Source of the DNA: Streptomyces sp. ISL-100
GTDB lineage: Bacteria; Actinomycetota; Actinomycetes; Streptomycetales; Streptomycetaceae
Direction: 5' to 3'
Assembly (NCBI RefSeq): GCF_018614615.1
Contig: NZ_JAGGOK010000002.1
Location: 4,751 to 68,750 of the forward strand
Length of the DNA: 64,000 nucleotides
Shown here: positions 8,928 through 17,125 of the stretch, piece after piece
Layout of the letters: the number at the start of each line of letters is the position of its first letter
How positions within the stretch are numbered: the first letter of the stretch is position 1
Notes under the pieces: model-generated
Databases searched by the model: none
The model's input: the letters and a program-made list of their open reading frames with translations, nothing else
Told to the model about the DNA's origin: nothing
Made by a program: the position numbers and the translations under genes

Positions 8928-10373
8928 ATGTTGTACGTCGGTATCGATGTGGGCACGTCCATGGTGAAGGCGGCGGCCTTCGACGCGTCCGGGCGGGAGG
9001 TCGCGGTCGAGTCCCGCCCGGTCGGGCTCGACATCCGCGACGGCTGCGTCGAGCAGGACATGGACGAGGTGTACGGGGCGGTCGTGGACGTCCTGACGAC
9101 GCTGACATCGGGGCTGGACAGCCCTGTTTCCCTGGCCGGGCTGACGGGGCAGGGCGACGGGGTGTGGCTGGTGGACGCGGAGGGGCGCCCGGTGCGGCCC
9201 GCGATCTCCTGGATGGACGGCCGGGCGCACGAACTCCTCGACGCGTGGATGGCTTCGGACGTCTTCACCTCCGTGTTCCGGCGCACCGGCAGCGCGATGT
9301 TCCCGGGGTGTCCGGGGCCGGTTCTGGCATGGCTGGACCGGCACGAGCCGAAGGCGCTGGATGCGGCTGCCACCGCCCTGTACTGCAAGGACATGGTCTT
9401 CCAGCGCCTGACGGGGGTCCGGGCGACGGACGTCTCGGACGCGTCCATGCCCTTCCTGGATCCGCGGACACGGACGTACGACGACGAGTCCCTGGCCCTG
9501 CTGGGCCTCGGCCACCGGCGCCGCCTGCTCGCCCCGGTCAGTGACCCGGTCGCGGTCGGCGAGACGCGCGGCGCGGGCCTGCCGGGCGGTACGCGGATCG
9601 CCAACGGGCCGTACGACCTGCCCGCGTGCGCGCTCGGCGCGGGGGTGACGCGGCCGGGGGACGGGCTGCTCATCATCGGCACGTGCCTGGCGTCGCTGGT
9701 CGCGACGGATGTCCTCGACCTGGAGGCGGGCGAGCCGGCCGGGCTCTACATCTCCACCGACCGCCAGGGGCAGTGGCTGCGCGCCATGCCGGCGATGGTC
9801 GGCACTGCGGCGCTGGACTGGGTGCTGAAGACGGCGGGCGTACGGCACGAGGAGGTGGACGCGCTCCTGGACGCGACGCCGCCGGGGGCGAACGGGGTGC
9901 AGGTGCTGCCCTACTTCGCGCCGTCGGGCGAGCGCGCCCCGTTCGTCGAGCCGCGGCTGCGGGCGGAGATGACCGGCGTATCACTGGAGACGACGAAGGG
10001 CGACCTGGTACGGGCGACGTGCGAGGGCATCGCCTTCGCCGCCCGGCACTGCCTGGAGGCGGCGGGCCTCACGGGTGATCTGGCGGTCTGCGGGGGCGGG
10101 ACGCGCTCCCCGGCCTGGCTGCGGCTGTTCGCCGACGTACTGGGCCGGCCGTTGCGCGTGGTCGAGGGCGAGGTGGGCGCGCGGGGCGCGGTGCTGGCGG
10201 CGGCGGAGCGGTACGGGGTGGAGCTGGACGTGGCGTCATGGACCCGCCCGACGACGGTGGCCGAGCCGGACCCGGGGCGGGCGGAGCACTACACGCTGGG
10301 CTACGCGAAGCACCTGGCGCACTTGGCGGAAGCCCGAACCCGAGCGCGGGGCCGTGCCGGCACCCCAGGCTGA
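8928..10373 (+). CDS. FGGY-family carbohydrate kinase, second copy
   Basis: 481 residues. The N-terminal ATP-site motif reads GIDVGTSMVKAAAFD (about residues 4-18). The C-terminal region has CGGGTRSPAWLRLFADVLG, the FGGY-type adenosine motif. The protein is only distantly similar to the kinase at 48-1505, so the two may act on different substrates or successive steps. It is the last gene of the ABC operon, and the stop codon lies inside a strong hairpin (10357-10391). Polyol and ketose kinases are the nearest families I can name; the specific substrate is unknown. Confidence 0.88.
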   Translation: MLYVGIDVGTSMVKAAAFDASGREVAVESRPVGLDIRDGCVEQDMDEVYGAVVDVLTTLTSGLDSPVSLAGLTGQGDGVWLVDAEGRPVRPAISWMDGRAHELLDAWMASDVFTSVFRRTGSAMFPGCPGPVLAWLDRHEPKALDAAATALYCKDMVFQRLTGVRATDVSDASMPFLDPRTRTYDDESLALLGLGHRRRLLAPVSDPVAVGETRGAGLPGGTRIANGPYDLPACALGAGVTRPGDGLLIIGTCLASLVATDVLDLEAGEPAGLYISTDRQGQWLRAMPAMVGTAALDWVLKTAGVRHEEVDALLDATPPGANGVQVLPYFAPSGERAPFVEPRLRAEMTGVSLETTKGDLVRATCEGIAFAARHCLEAAGLTGDLAVCGGGTRSPAWLRLFADVLGRPLRVVEGEVGARGAVLAAAERYGVELDVASWTRPTTVAEPDPGRAEHYTLGYAKHLAHLAEARTRARGRAGTPG

Positions 10374-10391
10374 GCTTCTCGGGGGTGCCGG
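10357..10391 (+). terminator. Terminator-like hairpin at end of sugar operon
   Basis: The arms CCGGCACCCC (10357-10366) and GGGGTGCCGG (10382-10391) are perfectly complementary with a 15-nt loop. The hairpin spans the kinase stop codon. There is no U-tract, as is usual in Streptomyces. Nothing else is recognised in the 181 bp up to the next gene. Confidence 0.6.
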
Positions 10392-10554
10392 TGGCCCGGC
10401 GCTGCGGGGTCGGTGCCGCGCCGGGGCGTCTCCTCGGACGTCGAACACCGAGGCGCTGGGATCTCTTCGGGCCGGTTGCGTTCAACGCCCTGCGGGGAGC
10501 GCCCCGACACGTCCCCTCCCGGCACCGTGACTCGTCAGGCGGCGTCGGGCGCGG

Positions 10555-11946
10555 TCAGGCGGTGCGGGCGGGCGTACGGGCGGTCAGCGCCCAGTAGGTG
10601 AGTGCGGAGACGACGGAGCCGAGGAGGGTGAGGTCGGCGCCGCCGAGCGGCGCGACCAGGGGGCCGGTCCACAGCTCCGAGTCGCAGGTGAGGCCGGCGA
10701 AGACGATGCCGGTGACGAGGGCGGCCATGCCCGCCGGGTGGTAGCCCGCCCGGTACCAGTACGCGCCGCCCGGTCCGGCGTGCAGGGCCTCGGCGTCGTA
10801 ACGGCAGCGGCGCAGCACCATGTCGGTGAGGAAGACACCGCTCCACGGGGCGAAGACGATGATCAGCAGGGAGAGGAAGGACAGCAGCGACTCGGTGAAG
10901 TCGGCGAAGAAGAGGGCCCAGAGGGAGCCGACGGCGGTGACGGCGGCGCTGATGAGGATGGCCCTCGACCGGCTCCAGGGGATGCCGAGCACCTGGAGGT
11001 TCAGGCTGGAGGAGTAGAGCGTGATGATCGAGTTGGTGACGGAGCCGAGGAGGACCAGGGCCAGGAAGACCGGCTGGAACCAGCCGGGCAGGAGCTTCTC
11101 GGTGCCCGCCACGGCGTCGGTCATGTCGGTCTGGGTGGCGGCCGCGACTCCGGCGACACCGAGCGCGACCGAGGAGAGGAATCCGCCGAGGGCTCCGCTC
11201 CAGGTGATCGAGCGCAGCGTCGTGGTCCTGGGGAGGTAGCGGGTGTAGTCGGCGGGCATCGGCACGTACGAGAAGGGGCTGGACAGCATGACGACGAAGG
11301 CGAGGCTCCAGCCGGCCGCGCCCGGTCCGACGGCGGGGACGGTGGTGTCCGCGCCGGGCAGGACGAAGACGAGCAGTGCGGCGAAGCCTGCGGCCAGGGC
11401 GTACGCCATCCAGCGTTCGGCGAACTGCACGGTGGCGTGACCCCACATGGCGACCGCGAAGGTCAGGGTGAGGGTGATCAGGAGGGCGAGGGCGCGGGCG
11501 GTGTTGCCGCCCTGCCAGCCGATTTCGGCGAAGAAGACTTCCAGCGCGAGGGTGCCGACCACCGTGTTGACGATGGTGTAGCCGATGCTGACGATCCAGT
11601 TGAGCACTCCGGCGGGCCAGTTGCCGCGTGTACCGAAGGCGGCGCGGGAGATCACGAGGGTGGCGGTTCCGGTACGGATGCCGCTGAGGCCTGCGGCGCT
11701 GATGACGAAGAAGGCCAGGCCGCCGACGACCACGACGGCGGTCGCCTGCCAGAACGACAGGCCGAAGGCGACCGCGAGCGCGCCGTTGATGACGTAGGTG
11801 AAGGTGAGGTTCGAGCCGAACCAGAGCCAGAAGAGGTCCTTGGCGCTGCCGTGCCGCTCGTCGTCGGGGATGGGATCGATGCCATGGGTCTCGACGTGGA
11901 AGACCTCGTCGCTCTTTGGTTGCCGCTCCGCCGTGTGCGTTGCCAT
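10555..11946 (-). CDS. NCS1-family nucleobase permease (cytosine/purine permease type)
   Basis: A 463-residue membrane transporter with about 12 hydrophobic segments. The hydrophilic N-terminus is followed by the NCS1-type segment DLFWLWFGSNLTFTYVINGA (about 37-56). This family moves cytosine, purines, allantoin, hydantoins or thiamine-type bases with a cation. The ATG at 11946 is preceded by GGGGAG (11951-11956). It is divergent from a TetR regulator, with a perfect palindrome in the shared promoter (11966-12000), so it is most likely that regulator's target. No catabolic enzyme is nearby to fix the substrate. Confidence 0.87.
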   Translation of the reverse strand: MATHTAERQPKSDEVFHVETHGIDPIPDDERHGSAKDLFWLWFGSNLTFTYVINGALAVAFGLSFWQATAVVVVGGLAFFVISAAGLSGIRTGTATLVISRAAFGTRGNWPAGVLNWIVSIGYTIVNTVVGTLALEVFFAEIGWQGGNTARALALLITLTLTFAVAMWGHATVQFAERWMAYALAAGFAALLVFVLPGADTTVPAVGPGAAGWSLAFVVMLSSPFSYVPMPADYTRYLPRTTTLRSITWSGALGGFLSSVALGVAGVAAATQTDMTDAVAGTEKLLPGWFQPVFLALVLLGSVTNSIITLYSSSLNLQVLGIPWSRSRAILISAAVTAVGSLWALFFADFTESLLSFLSLLIIVFAPWSGVFLTDMVLRRCRYDAEALHAGPGGAYWYRAGYHPAGMAALVTGIVFAGLTCDSELWTGPLVAPLGGADLTLLGSVVSALTYWALTARTPARTA

Positions 11947-11965
11947 GCCACTCCCCAGCCAGACC

Positions 11966-12000
11966 TTGAATGCCGTTCTAAGAGTTAGAACGGCATTCAA
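11966..12000. promoter_or_regulatory. Perfect 16+3+16 bp palindromic operator
   Basis: TTGAATGCCGTTCTAA (11966-11981) is followed by the spacer GAG and by its exact reverse complement (11985-12000). Each arm also contains an imperfect inner dyad, GAATGCCGTTC. This pattern fits two TetR dimers bound side by side. It lies 20 bp upstream of the permease start and about 100 bp upstream of the TetR start, so it could control both genes. Confidence 0.8.
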
Positions 12001-12100
12001 GATGCGGTGCCGGTCCCCCACCCGTCAAGACCCCGGCGTGAATCCGCGGCTAAGGTCGTCACATCGGGTACGAACGGTGGAAGCGGTGGAGGCGAAACCG

Positions 12101-12712
12101 GTGGCAGGAGCGGCGCGACGGCGGGACGGGCACATCGCCCAGGAGCGGATGCTCGAAGAGGCCATGGCGCTGATCGCCGAGAACGGCCTGGCCGCGCTCA
12201 CCATGTCGGCGCTGGCCGAGCGGCTGGACACCAGTGGCGGCCACATCCTGTACTACTTCGGCAGCAAGGACCGGCTGCTGCTGGAGGCGCTGCGCTGGAG
12301 TGAGACCGACCTGGCGGCGGAACGCCGCGTTCTGCTGTCCCGGCGGACGACGGCGGAGCGCAAGCTCGACCAGTTCCTGGAGCTGTATCTGCCGCGGGGA
12401 CCGCGCGACCCGCGCTGGATGCTGTGGATCGAGCTCTGGGCCCGTACGCCCGCGAACGAAGCCCTGCGCCAGGCCCAGGAGGAGATGGACCAGGCCTGGC
12501 AGGAGGACCTGGAGGCGCTGCTCGCCAAGGGCGTGGCACGCTCACGCTTCGCGCCGATGGACATACCGGCGCACGCCTCCGAACTGCTGGCGCTGCTCGA
12601 CGGCCTGAGTACGCGCGTCGTACTGGGCCAGCGCGGCAGCGGCCGCCCCCGGGCCCTGACGGCGGCGAGATCGGCGGCCGCCCGGCTGATCCCGCCCGGG
12701 ACAGCTCGGTAG
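12101..12712 (+). CDS. TetR-family transcriptional regulator
   Basis: About 203 residues. The N-terminal TetR helix-turn-helix includes ERMLEEAMALIAENGLAALT, SALAERLDTSGGHILYYFGS and KDRLLLEAL. A helical ligand-binding domain follows. The GTG at 12101 is preferred because GGAGG lies 8 bases upstream; GTG codons at 12077 and 12086 are alternatives. It probably represses the divergent NCS1 permease and itself through the palindrome at 11966-12000. The gene ends 9 bp from the stop of the convergent histidine kinase gene. Confidence 0.88.
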   Translation: MAGAARRRDGHIAQERMLEEAMALIAENGLAALTMSALAERLDTSGGHILYYFGSKDRLLLEALRWSETDLAAERRVLLSRRTTAERKLDQFLELYLPRGPRDPRWMLWIELWARTPANEALRQAQEEMDQAWQEDLEALLAKGVARSRFAPMDIPAHASELLALLDGLSTRVVLGQRGSGRPRALTAARSAAARLIPPGTAR

Positions 12713-12721
12713 CTCAGTAGC

Positions 12722-14044
12722 TCAGCAGCCGGCCGCGCGCACCGAGGGCGTGGCCTCCAGGGGAAGCGTCGCGAATACTTCGTAACCGCCGCCGGGGATG
12801 GGGCCCTTGGCGAACTCACCGCCCAGCATGGCGGTGCGTTCCCGCATGCCGAGCAGACCGTGGCCGGCGCCCCGAGAGGGCTCGGCCGGCCTGGCCGGCG
12901 CGGTGTTGGTGACCCGGACGGTGAGAGCGGCCGCGTGGTACCCGATCTCCACCCGCGCCCGCGCTCCCGGCGCGTGCCGCATCACGTTGCTCAGCGCCTC
13001 CTGCACGATTCGAAACGCCGACAACTCGACGCCGGGCGGCAGCGGGTGCGGATCTCCGGTGGTCCGGGTGGTGACCGTGAGCCCGGCGCCCCGCACATTG
13101 CCGACCATCTCGTCCAGCTGGTCGAGCGTCGGCTGCGGGGCATGCCGTACCTCTTGCGACGGGGAATCCTCGGAGCGCAGTACGCCGAGCACGCGCCTCA
13201 GTTCGGTGAGCGCCCGGACGGCGTTCTCCCGTATGCCGGCGAGGTTCTCGTTCAGCTCCTCAGAGGGGTTGTCGACCAGGTGCGGGGCGACCTGCGCCTG
13301 GATGGAGATGACCGACATGTGGTGGGCCACGACGTCATGCAGCTCGCGGGCGATCCGGTTGCGCTCCTCCAGGAGCGTTCGCCGGGCCCGTTCCTCGGCG
13401 GTGAGTTCCTCCTGGACGCCCAGCTCGGTGCGGGCTACCCGAAGGCCGCGCAGCATCGCCCCGACCACCACCGCGGCGATGAGCACCGGGGCCGCGCGGT
13501 CGACGTCGAGGTTGTGAGGCTGGGTGGTGAAGGCGGTGCAGGCCACTCCCGCCAGAACACTGATCGCCAGCGCTTCGGCCGCGCGTCGGGGGCGGACCCG
13601 CAGCGCGAGCAGGAACAACGCCCCGCTCTGCAGGGCGATCCCGGAGATGGACCACGGGAACAGCGTGTCCTGGCTCATCACGGGCTCGGAGATCCGCACC
13701 GTGACGACCATGAGGACCGTCGAGGCCCACCAGGCCGACAAGGGCCGGGACATACCCGCTACGAGCACCGCCGACTGAAGCACGGCGAGCAGCACCACGT
13801 ACCCGGGAATGCCGGCGCCCGGCGAAACCAGATCGCTCACATGAACCACGGCGATGGCCGCCGCCACCAGCACGAGCAGCACCCCGAACACCGGCCGCCA
13901 GACCGGCCAGCCCGGCGACCCCATGGGCGGCAGCGGATCGGCGGGGGCCGTCCACAGGTCTTCGCGCAGGGCGCGCGGCACCCCTCGCAGCGCGGCCACG
14001 AGCCGGCGCCCGTCCATCTTCTTCACCAGATCCACCCTAAGCAC
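12722..14044 (-). CDS. NarL-type two-component sensor histidine kinase (orphan)
   Basis: Up to 440 residues. The N-terminal half holds about five hydrophobic helices. A HisKA_3 dimerisation domain follows, with the phospho-acceptor in ARELHDVVAHHMSVISIQAQ (about 238-257). The C-terminal HATPase domain has the N-box ALSNVMRHAPG and the G-box GAGHGLLGMRERTAMLGG. Kinases of this type phosphorylate LuxR/NarL-type response regulators, but none lies next to it here. The annotated GTG at 14044 is the longest option; GTG at 14026 or ATG at 14017 are also possible. The gene is convergent with tetR and co-directional with the MFS gene upstream. Confidence 0.87.
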   Translation of the reverse strand: MLRVDLVKKMDGRRLVAALRGVPRALREDLWTAPADPLPPMGSPGWPVWRPVFGVLLVLVAAAIAVVHVSDLVSPGAGIPGYVVLLAVLQSAVLVAGMSRPLSAWWASTVLMVVTVRISEPVMSQDTLFPWSISGIALQSGALFLLALRVRPRRAAEALAISVLAGVACTAFTTQPHNLDVDRAAPVLIAAVVVGAMLRGLRVARTELGVQEELTAEERARRTLLEERNRIARELHDVVAHHMSVISIQAQVAPHLVDNPSEELNENLAGIRENAVRALTELRRVLGVLRSEDSPSQEVRHAPQPTLDQLDEMVGNVRGAGLTVTTRTTGDPHPLPPGVELSAFRIVQEALSNVMRHAPGARARVEIGYHAAALTVRVTNTAPARPAEPSRGAGHGLLGMRERTAMLGGEFAKGPIPGGGYEVFATLPLEATPSVRAAGC

Positions 14045-14131
14045 GCAGCACCGCCGGCTCTCGGGCGGGCCGCCCCTCGCACAGGGCGCGGCGCGGGCTG
14101 CTGCGTGGGCGGGACGCCATGGAGCGTGATC

Positions 14132-14170
14132 CTTCCGTACCGGATGACTTTCGTGCTTCCAGTACGGAAG
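14132..14170. promoter_or_regulatory. Inverted repeat CTTCCGTACYGGA between histidine kinase and MFS genes
   Basis: CTTCCGTACCGGA (14132-14144) and TCCAGTACGGAAG (14158-14170) match as an inverted repeat at 12 of 13 positions, separated by 13 bp. The dyad sits in the 216-bp gap between the MFS stop and the kinase start. It could be an operator for the missing response regulator or an RNA hairpin ending the MFS transcript. Confidence 0.4.
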
Positions 14171-14260
14171 CTACGGACCATGCCCTGTGGTCGGCGTCCC
14201 GCCGCAGAGCCCACCTTCCCCGTAGCTCTCAAGTACTACGGGTAGGGGGCCGCAGGTCCG

Positions 14261-15808
14261 TCAGTGCGCGTTCTCCGTCGGGCGGAGGTCCTTGGGGATC
14301 TTCGCCCACGTCAGCGCCGCCGCCACGAGCGGCAGCACCGCGGCGAGGAGGAAGGTCGGGGTCATGCCGGCGGTGAAGGCCGCGGAGACCTTTTCGAGCA
14401 GTGCGGCGCCTGCCGGACCGCCGGTCTGTCCGGCCAGGTGCGCGGCCTCGCCCACGGAATCGCGTACGGACGCCGTCGCCGCGCCGTCCAGGCCGAGTTC
14501 GGGCAGGTGCGCCCGGTAGAGGGCGGACGCGATGCTGCCCAGGATGGCCACGCCCATCGCCGCGCCGAGCTCGTAACACGTCTCCTCGATGGCGGCGGCG
14601 CCACTGACGTCGTGCGCCGGGGCCGAGGCCATCAGGGTCACCGAGGCGACCGTGGTCGCGATGCCCACACCGCAGCCGAGTACGGCCAGCGCGAAGGCTA
14701 TCGACGAGTAGCCGAGGGTGCCGGTCTGCTGGAGGATCCAGGGCAGCGCGAGGCCCGCGGTCATCAGCAGCAGCCCGCTGCCCAGGACGTGGCGGATCGG
14801 GAGCCGGTGCATCAGGGCAGGCGTCACCAGCGAGGTGACGACCAGTCCGAGGGGCGCGGGAAGCAACCGGATGCCGGCCTCCAGCGGCGTGTAGCCCTCG
14901 CCGTACTGGAACCACTGGGTGATCAGGAACAGCGCCGAACCGAGCGCGATCATCCCGAGGAAGATCGCGGCGGCGGCGATGCTGAACGACCGGCTCGCGA
15001 ACAGCCGTACCTGCAACAGCGGCTGGCTCAGCCTCAGCTGGCGGCGTACGAACACGGTCAGCGCGACCGCGGCCACGACCAGCAGCGCCCAGGCGACCGG
15101 GTCGGCGGGGCCGCCCTTGCCGAGCTGCTTGATGCCGCCCGCGAGGGCGAGCATGCCGACGATCGACTGCCCGACGCCCCACCAGTCCCAGCGTCCCTCG
15201 CGCGGCTGGCGTGATTCGGGCAGCAGCCACAGGCCGAACGCGATGACGGCCAGCGCGACCGGCACATTGAGCAGGAACGCGGACTGCCAGCCGTTCTTCT
15301 CGACGAGCAGACCGCCCACCACCGGGCCGAGCGCCATGCCGCCGCCGAAGACCGCGGCCCAGACGGCGTACGCGAAGGCGCGCTCGCGGGCGTCGACGAA
15401 GACATGCCGCAGGATCGACAGGGTCGTCGGCATGATGGCCGCGCCGCCGACGCCGAGCAGCGCGCGGGAGGCGATGACCTGCCACGGCGCGGTGGCGAAG
15501 ACGGCGATCAGCGAGGCGAGCGCGAAGACGCTGAAGCCGATGAGCAGGATGCGCTTGCGTCCCCAGCGGTCGCCGAGCGCACCGGCGGTGACCAGCACAC
15601 CGGACAGCGCGAGCGCGTACACGTCGATGATCCACAGCTGCTGCACGGAGCTGGGCTGCAGATCGGCGACGAGGGAGGGGAAGGCGACGTTGAGGATCGT
15701 GGTGTCCATCGCGATCAGCAGCAGGCTGCCGGAGAGGATCGCGAGGACGGCCCAGCGCCGGGGATCGAGCTGGGCCCGGGTGTCTGGCCGGGCGGGGGCG
15801 GGGTGCAT
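14261..15808 (-). CDS. MFS drug exporter, DHA2 (14-helix) family
   Basis: About 515 residues with roughly 14 hydrophobic segments. The family motifs are visible: LSGSLLLIAMDTTILNVAFP near the first helix, GRKRILLIG after helix 2, and a motif-C-like stretch GGGMALGPVVGG around helix 5. These transporters use proton motive force to export antibiotics, dyes or other toxic compounds. The ATG at 15808 follows AGGA; a longer reading frame starts at 15856. A dyad operator lies 50-75 bp upstream, suggesting ligand-induced expression, but no regulator gene is adjacent. Confidence 0.88.
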   Translation of the reverse strand: MHPAPARPDTRAQLDPRRWAVLAILSGSLLLIAMDTTILNVAFPSLVADLQPSSVQQLWIIDVYALALSGVLVTAGALGDRWGRKRILLIGFSVFALASLIAVFATAPWQVIASRALLGVGGAAIMPTTLSILRHVFVDARERAFAYAVWAAVFGGGMALGPVVGGLLVEKNGWQSAFLLNVPVALAVIAFGLWLLPESRQPREGRWDWWGVGQSIVGMLALAGGIKQLGKGGPADPVAWALLVVAAVALTVFVRRQLRLSQPLLQVRLFASRSFSIAAAAIFLGMIALGSALFLITQWFQYGEGYTPLEAGIRLLPAPLGLVVTSLVTPALMHRLPIRHVLGSGLLLMTAGLALPWILQQTGTLGYSSIAFALAVLGCGVGIATTVASVTLMASAPAHDVSGAAAIEETCYELGAAMGVAILGSIASALYRAHLPELGLDGAATASVRDSVGEAAHLAGQTGGPAGAALLEKVSAAFTAGMTPTFLLAAVLPLVAAALTWAKIPKDLRPTENAH

Positions 15809-15857
15809 TGGGTTCCTGTTCAGGGTCGTGCCGGAGGGTGCCAGGTGACACCTCACG

Positions 15858-15883
15858 GTCTCGCCTGAGACGTCAGTGTCTCA
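15858..15883. promoter_or_regulatory. GTCTC/GAGAC operator cluster upstream of MFS exporter
   Basis: TGAGAC (15866-15871), a 6-bp spacer and GTCTCA (15878-15883) form a perfect dyad. A further GTCTC at 15858-15862 makes a second dyad with the same central half-site. This is typical of TetR- or MarR-type binding sites in front of exporters. The regulator must be encoded elsewhere. Confidence 0.5.
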
Positions 15884-15990
15884 AACAAGACAACGATGCG
15901 CACATCCATTCCCTCGGCGCGACCTTATGTCCCTTTTTGTCTTTTACGTCGCCGCCGCATCCCGGAGCGCGTCGACGCCACCGGGCGGGG

Positions 15991-16248
15991 TCAGCCCCAG
16001 CCTCTGGAGTCTGCGGCGAGCTCATCCAGGAACGCCGAAAGATCCGCGTCCCAGGTCCATGCCACCACCTCGTCGACGCGAGCGCTCAGACCGGGCGCCC
16101 AGAGCTCGGCGGCACAGTGCAAGCAGTCGTTCATCAACTCCCGGCCGAGTTCGCGTCTTCGGGAGTCATGGGTCCACACGCCAAGTCGCGGGTGCGGTGG
16201 ACACGTCAGAGGGGTCGGTGCGGTGCGCGCGGTGCCGTGGGGAAGCAT
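15991..16248 (-). pseudogene. Truncated remnant resembling DUF6228 proteins
   Basis: An 85-codon frame with protein-like content at its end: CLHCAAELWAPGLSARVDEV, then DADLSAFLDELAADSRGWG and a stop. From memory this resembles the middle of short streptomycete proteins of the DUF6228 type, in which a conserved R-G-W-D-G segment continues into a longer C-terminus. Here the frame stops just after RGWG and no other frame continues the family pattern. The first ~30 codons (proline- and threonine-rich) do not look coding. It is probably a decayed gene. A database comparison would decide. Confidence 0.4.
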
Positions 16249-16343
16249 CTGCGAAGTCCGGGAGCCCGTCGGCGTCCCGGGCGGGGCGCGGAGCCCCTGG
16301 AACCCCGGGCCCGCCAGGACGACGTACAGAAGCCGCGTGCTCC

Positions 16344-16506
16344 CGATTGCAAAGCAATCGCCTGATCGGGTGGCGGCCCTCTTCCGGGTGATCGAACGCC
16401 GGATAACAGCCGGGCGTCCCGGTGCGCACCGGCTGGCACGCCGGAATCGAATCTCTGGCCGAGAGTTCGCCCGGCGTCTCCCGTTTCGCGCCTTTGATCA
16501 GGCGCG
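16344..16506. other. Hairpin-rich intergenic stretch (possible degenerate tRNA-like or structured RNA)
   Basis: The gap 15884-16550 has no intact gene. Four stems lie close together: CGATTGC-AAA-GCAATCG (16344-16360), the 14-bp palindrome CCGGTGCGCACCGG (16419-16432), ACGCCGG/CCGGCGT (16438-16444 with 16471-16477) enclosing CTCT/AGAG, and CGCGCCT/AGGCGCG (16487-16506). On the minus strand some loops look like tRNA T-arms (GATTCGATTCC, GGCGTTCGATC), but no complete cloverleaf can be drawn. It may be a structured leader of the downstream operon or a decayed tRNA region. Confidence 0.35.
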
Positions 16507-16550
16507 TTGTCCGACCGCCAGTCCGCGTGCACTGCGATCCAGGAGGAATC

Positions 16551-16667
16551 ATGTATCCCGTACCCGCTCCCGTTCGTGTAGTTGGCGGACATCCTGCGTT
16601 CGAGTGCGGCCCCGCCGCGCTCACCCGCCGCGTGCGCTTGGTTGACGCGACGGACGCCCTCGCATGA
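16551..16667 (+). CDS. Small coupled ORF (38 residues) of unknown function
   Basis: A near-ideal ribosome-binding site, AGGAGGAATC, directly precedes the ATG. The frame begins MYPVPAPVRVVGGHPAFECG and ends by overlapping the NUDIX start codon (ATGA). The next gene overlaps in the same way, so the small ORF heads a translationally coupled set of three. The product has one cysteine, no membrane helix and no signal peptide. It could be a leader that couples translation of the NUDIX gene, a precursor peptide for the exporter, or the truncated start of an older gene. I do not recognise a family. Confidence 0.55.
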   Translation: MYPVPAPVRVVGGHPAFECGPAALTRRVRLVDATDALA

Positions 16668-17125
16668 CCGCGACGCGCTACACGAGCGTCGTCGATGTCC
16701 TCATCCTGCTCCAGCGTGCGGACGGCCGCGTTCTGCTCGTGCGCCGCGCCGAGACCGAGTACGCCGGCGGGCTGCTCAGCATCGTCGGGGGCCACCTGGA
16801 GCGCGGCGAGTTCGCCGACGACGGGGCACGGCGTGAGGCGCACGAGGAGGTCGGCGTCGAAATCGACCCGGCGGACACGGAATTCTGCGGCGCGGCCCAC
16901 TACCTGGGCCCCGAAGACGAGCGACGTATCTGCTTCGCCTTCACCGCCCAGCGCTGGCTCGGCGAACCGTACAACCGGGAACCTCACAAACACACGGCCC
17001 TCGTGTGGGCGGAGCCCGGCAATCCGCCGCCCGACTGCCACGCGTACTCAACCGCCGTCCTGCGCCAGTTCGTCGTCGGCGGCTCGTTGTACGCCAACAT
17101 CGCCCACCCGAGGAGGCCGCGTTGA
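16664..17125 (+). CDS. NUDIX hydrolase
   Basis: A 153-residue cytoplasmic protein with a complete Nudix box, GGHLERGEFADDGARREAHE followed by EVGV (about residues 43-66). It contains the metal-binding REAHEE core. Nudix enzymes hydrolyse nucleoside diphosphates linked to another moiety; the substrate is not identifiable. The ATG overlaps the stop of the 38-residue ORF, and its stop overlaps the TTG start of the ABC exporter gene (TTGA). It therefore belongs to one operon with an exporter, and its role may lie in a small biosynthetic or resistance function rather than housekeeping. Confidence 0.88.
   Translation: MTATRYTSVVDVLILLQRADGRVLLVRRAETEYAGGLLSIVGGHLERGEFADDGARREAHEEVGVEIDPADTEFCGAAHYLGPEDERRICFAFTAQRWLGEPYNREPHKHTALVWAEPGNPPPDCHAYSTAVLRQFVVGGSLYANIAHPRRPR

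Noticed and set aside
16344..16506. Possible tRNA genes (Lys-, Sec- or Ile-like loops) on the minus strand
   Set aside because: Stems and T-arm-like loops occur, but no acceptor stem, D-arm and T-arm combine into a cloverleaf. The conserved U33 is missing from one loop, and the other loop has the wrong length.
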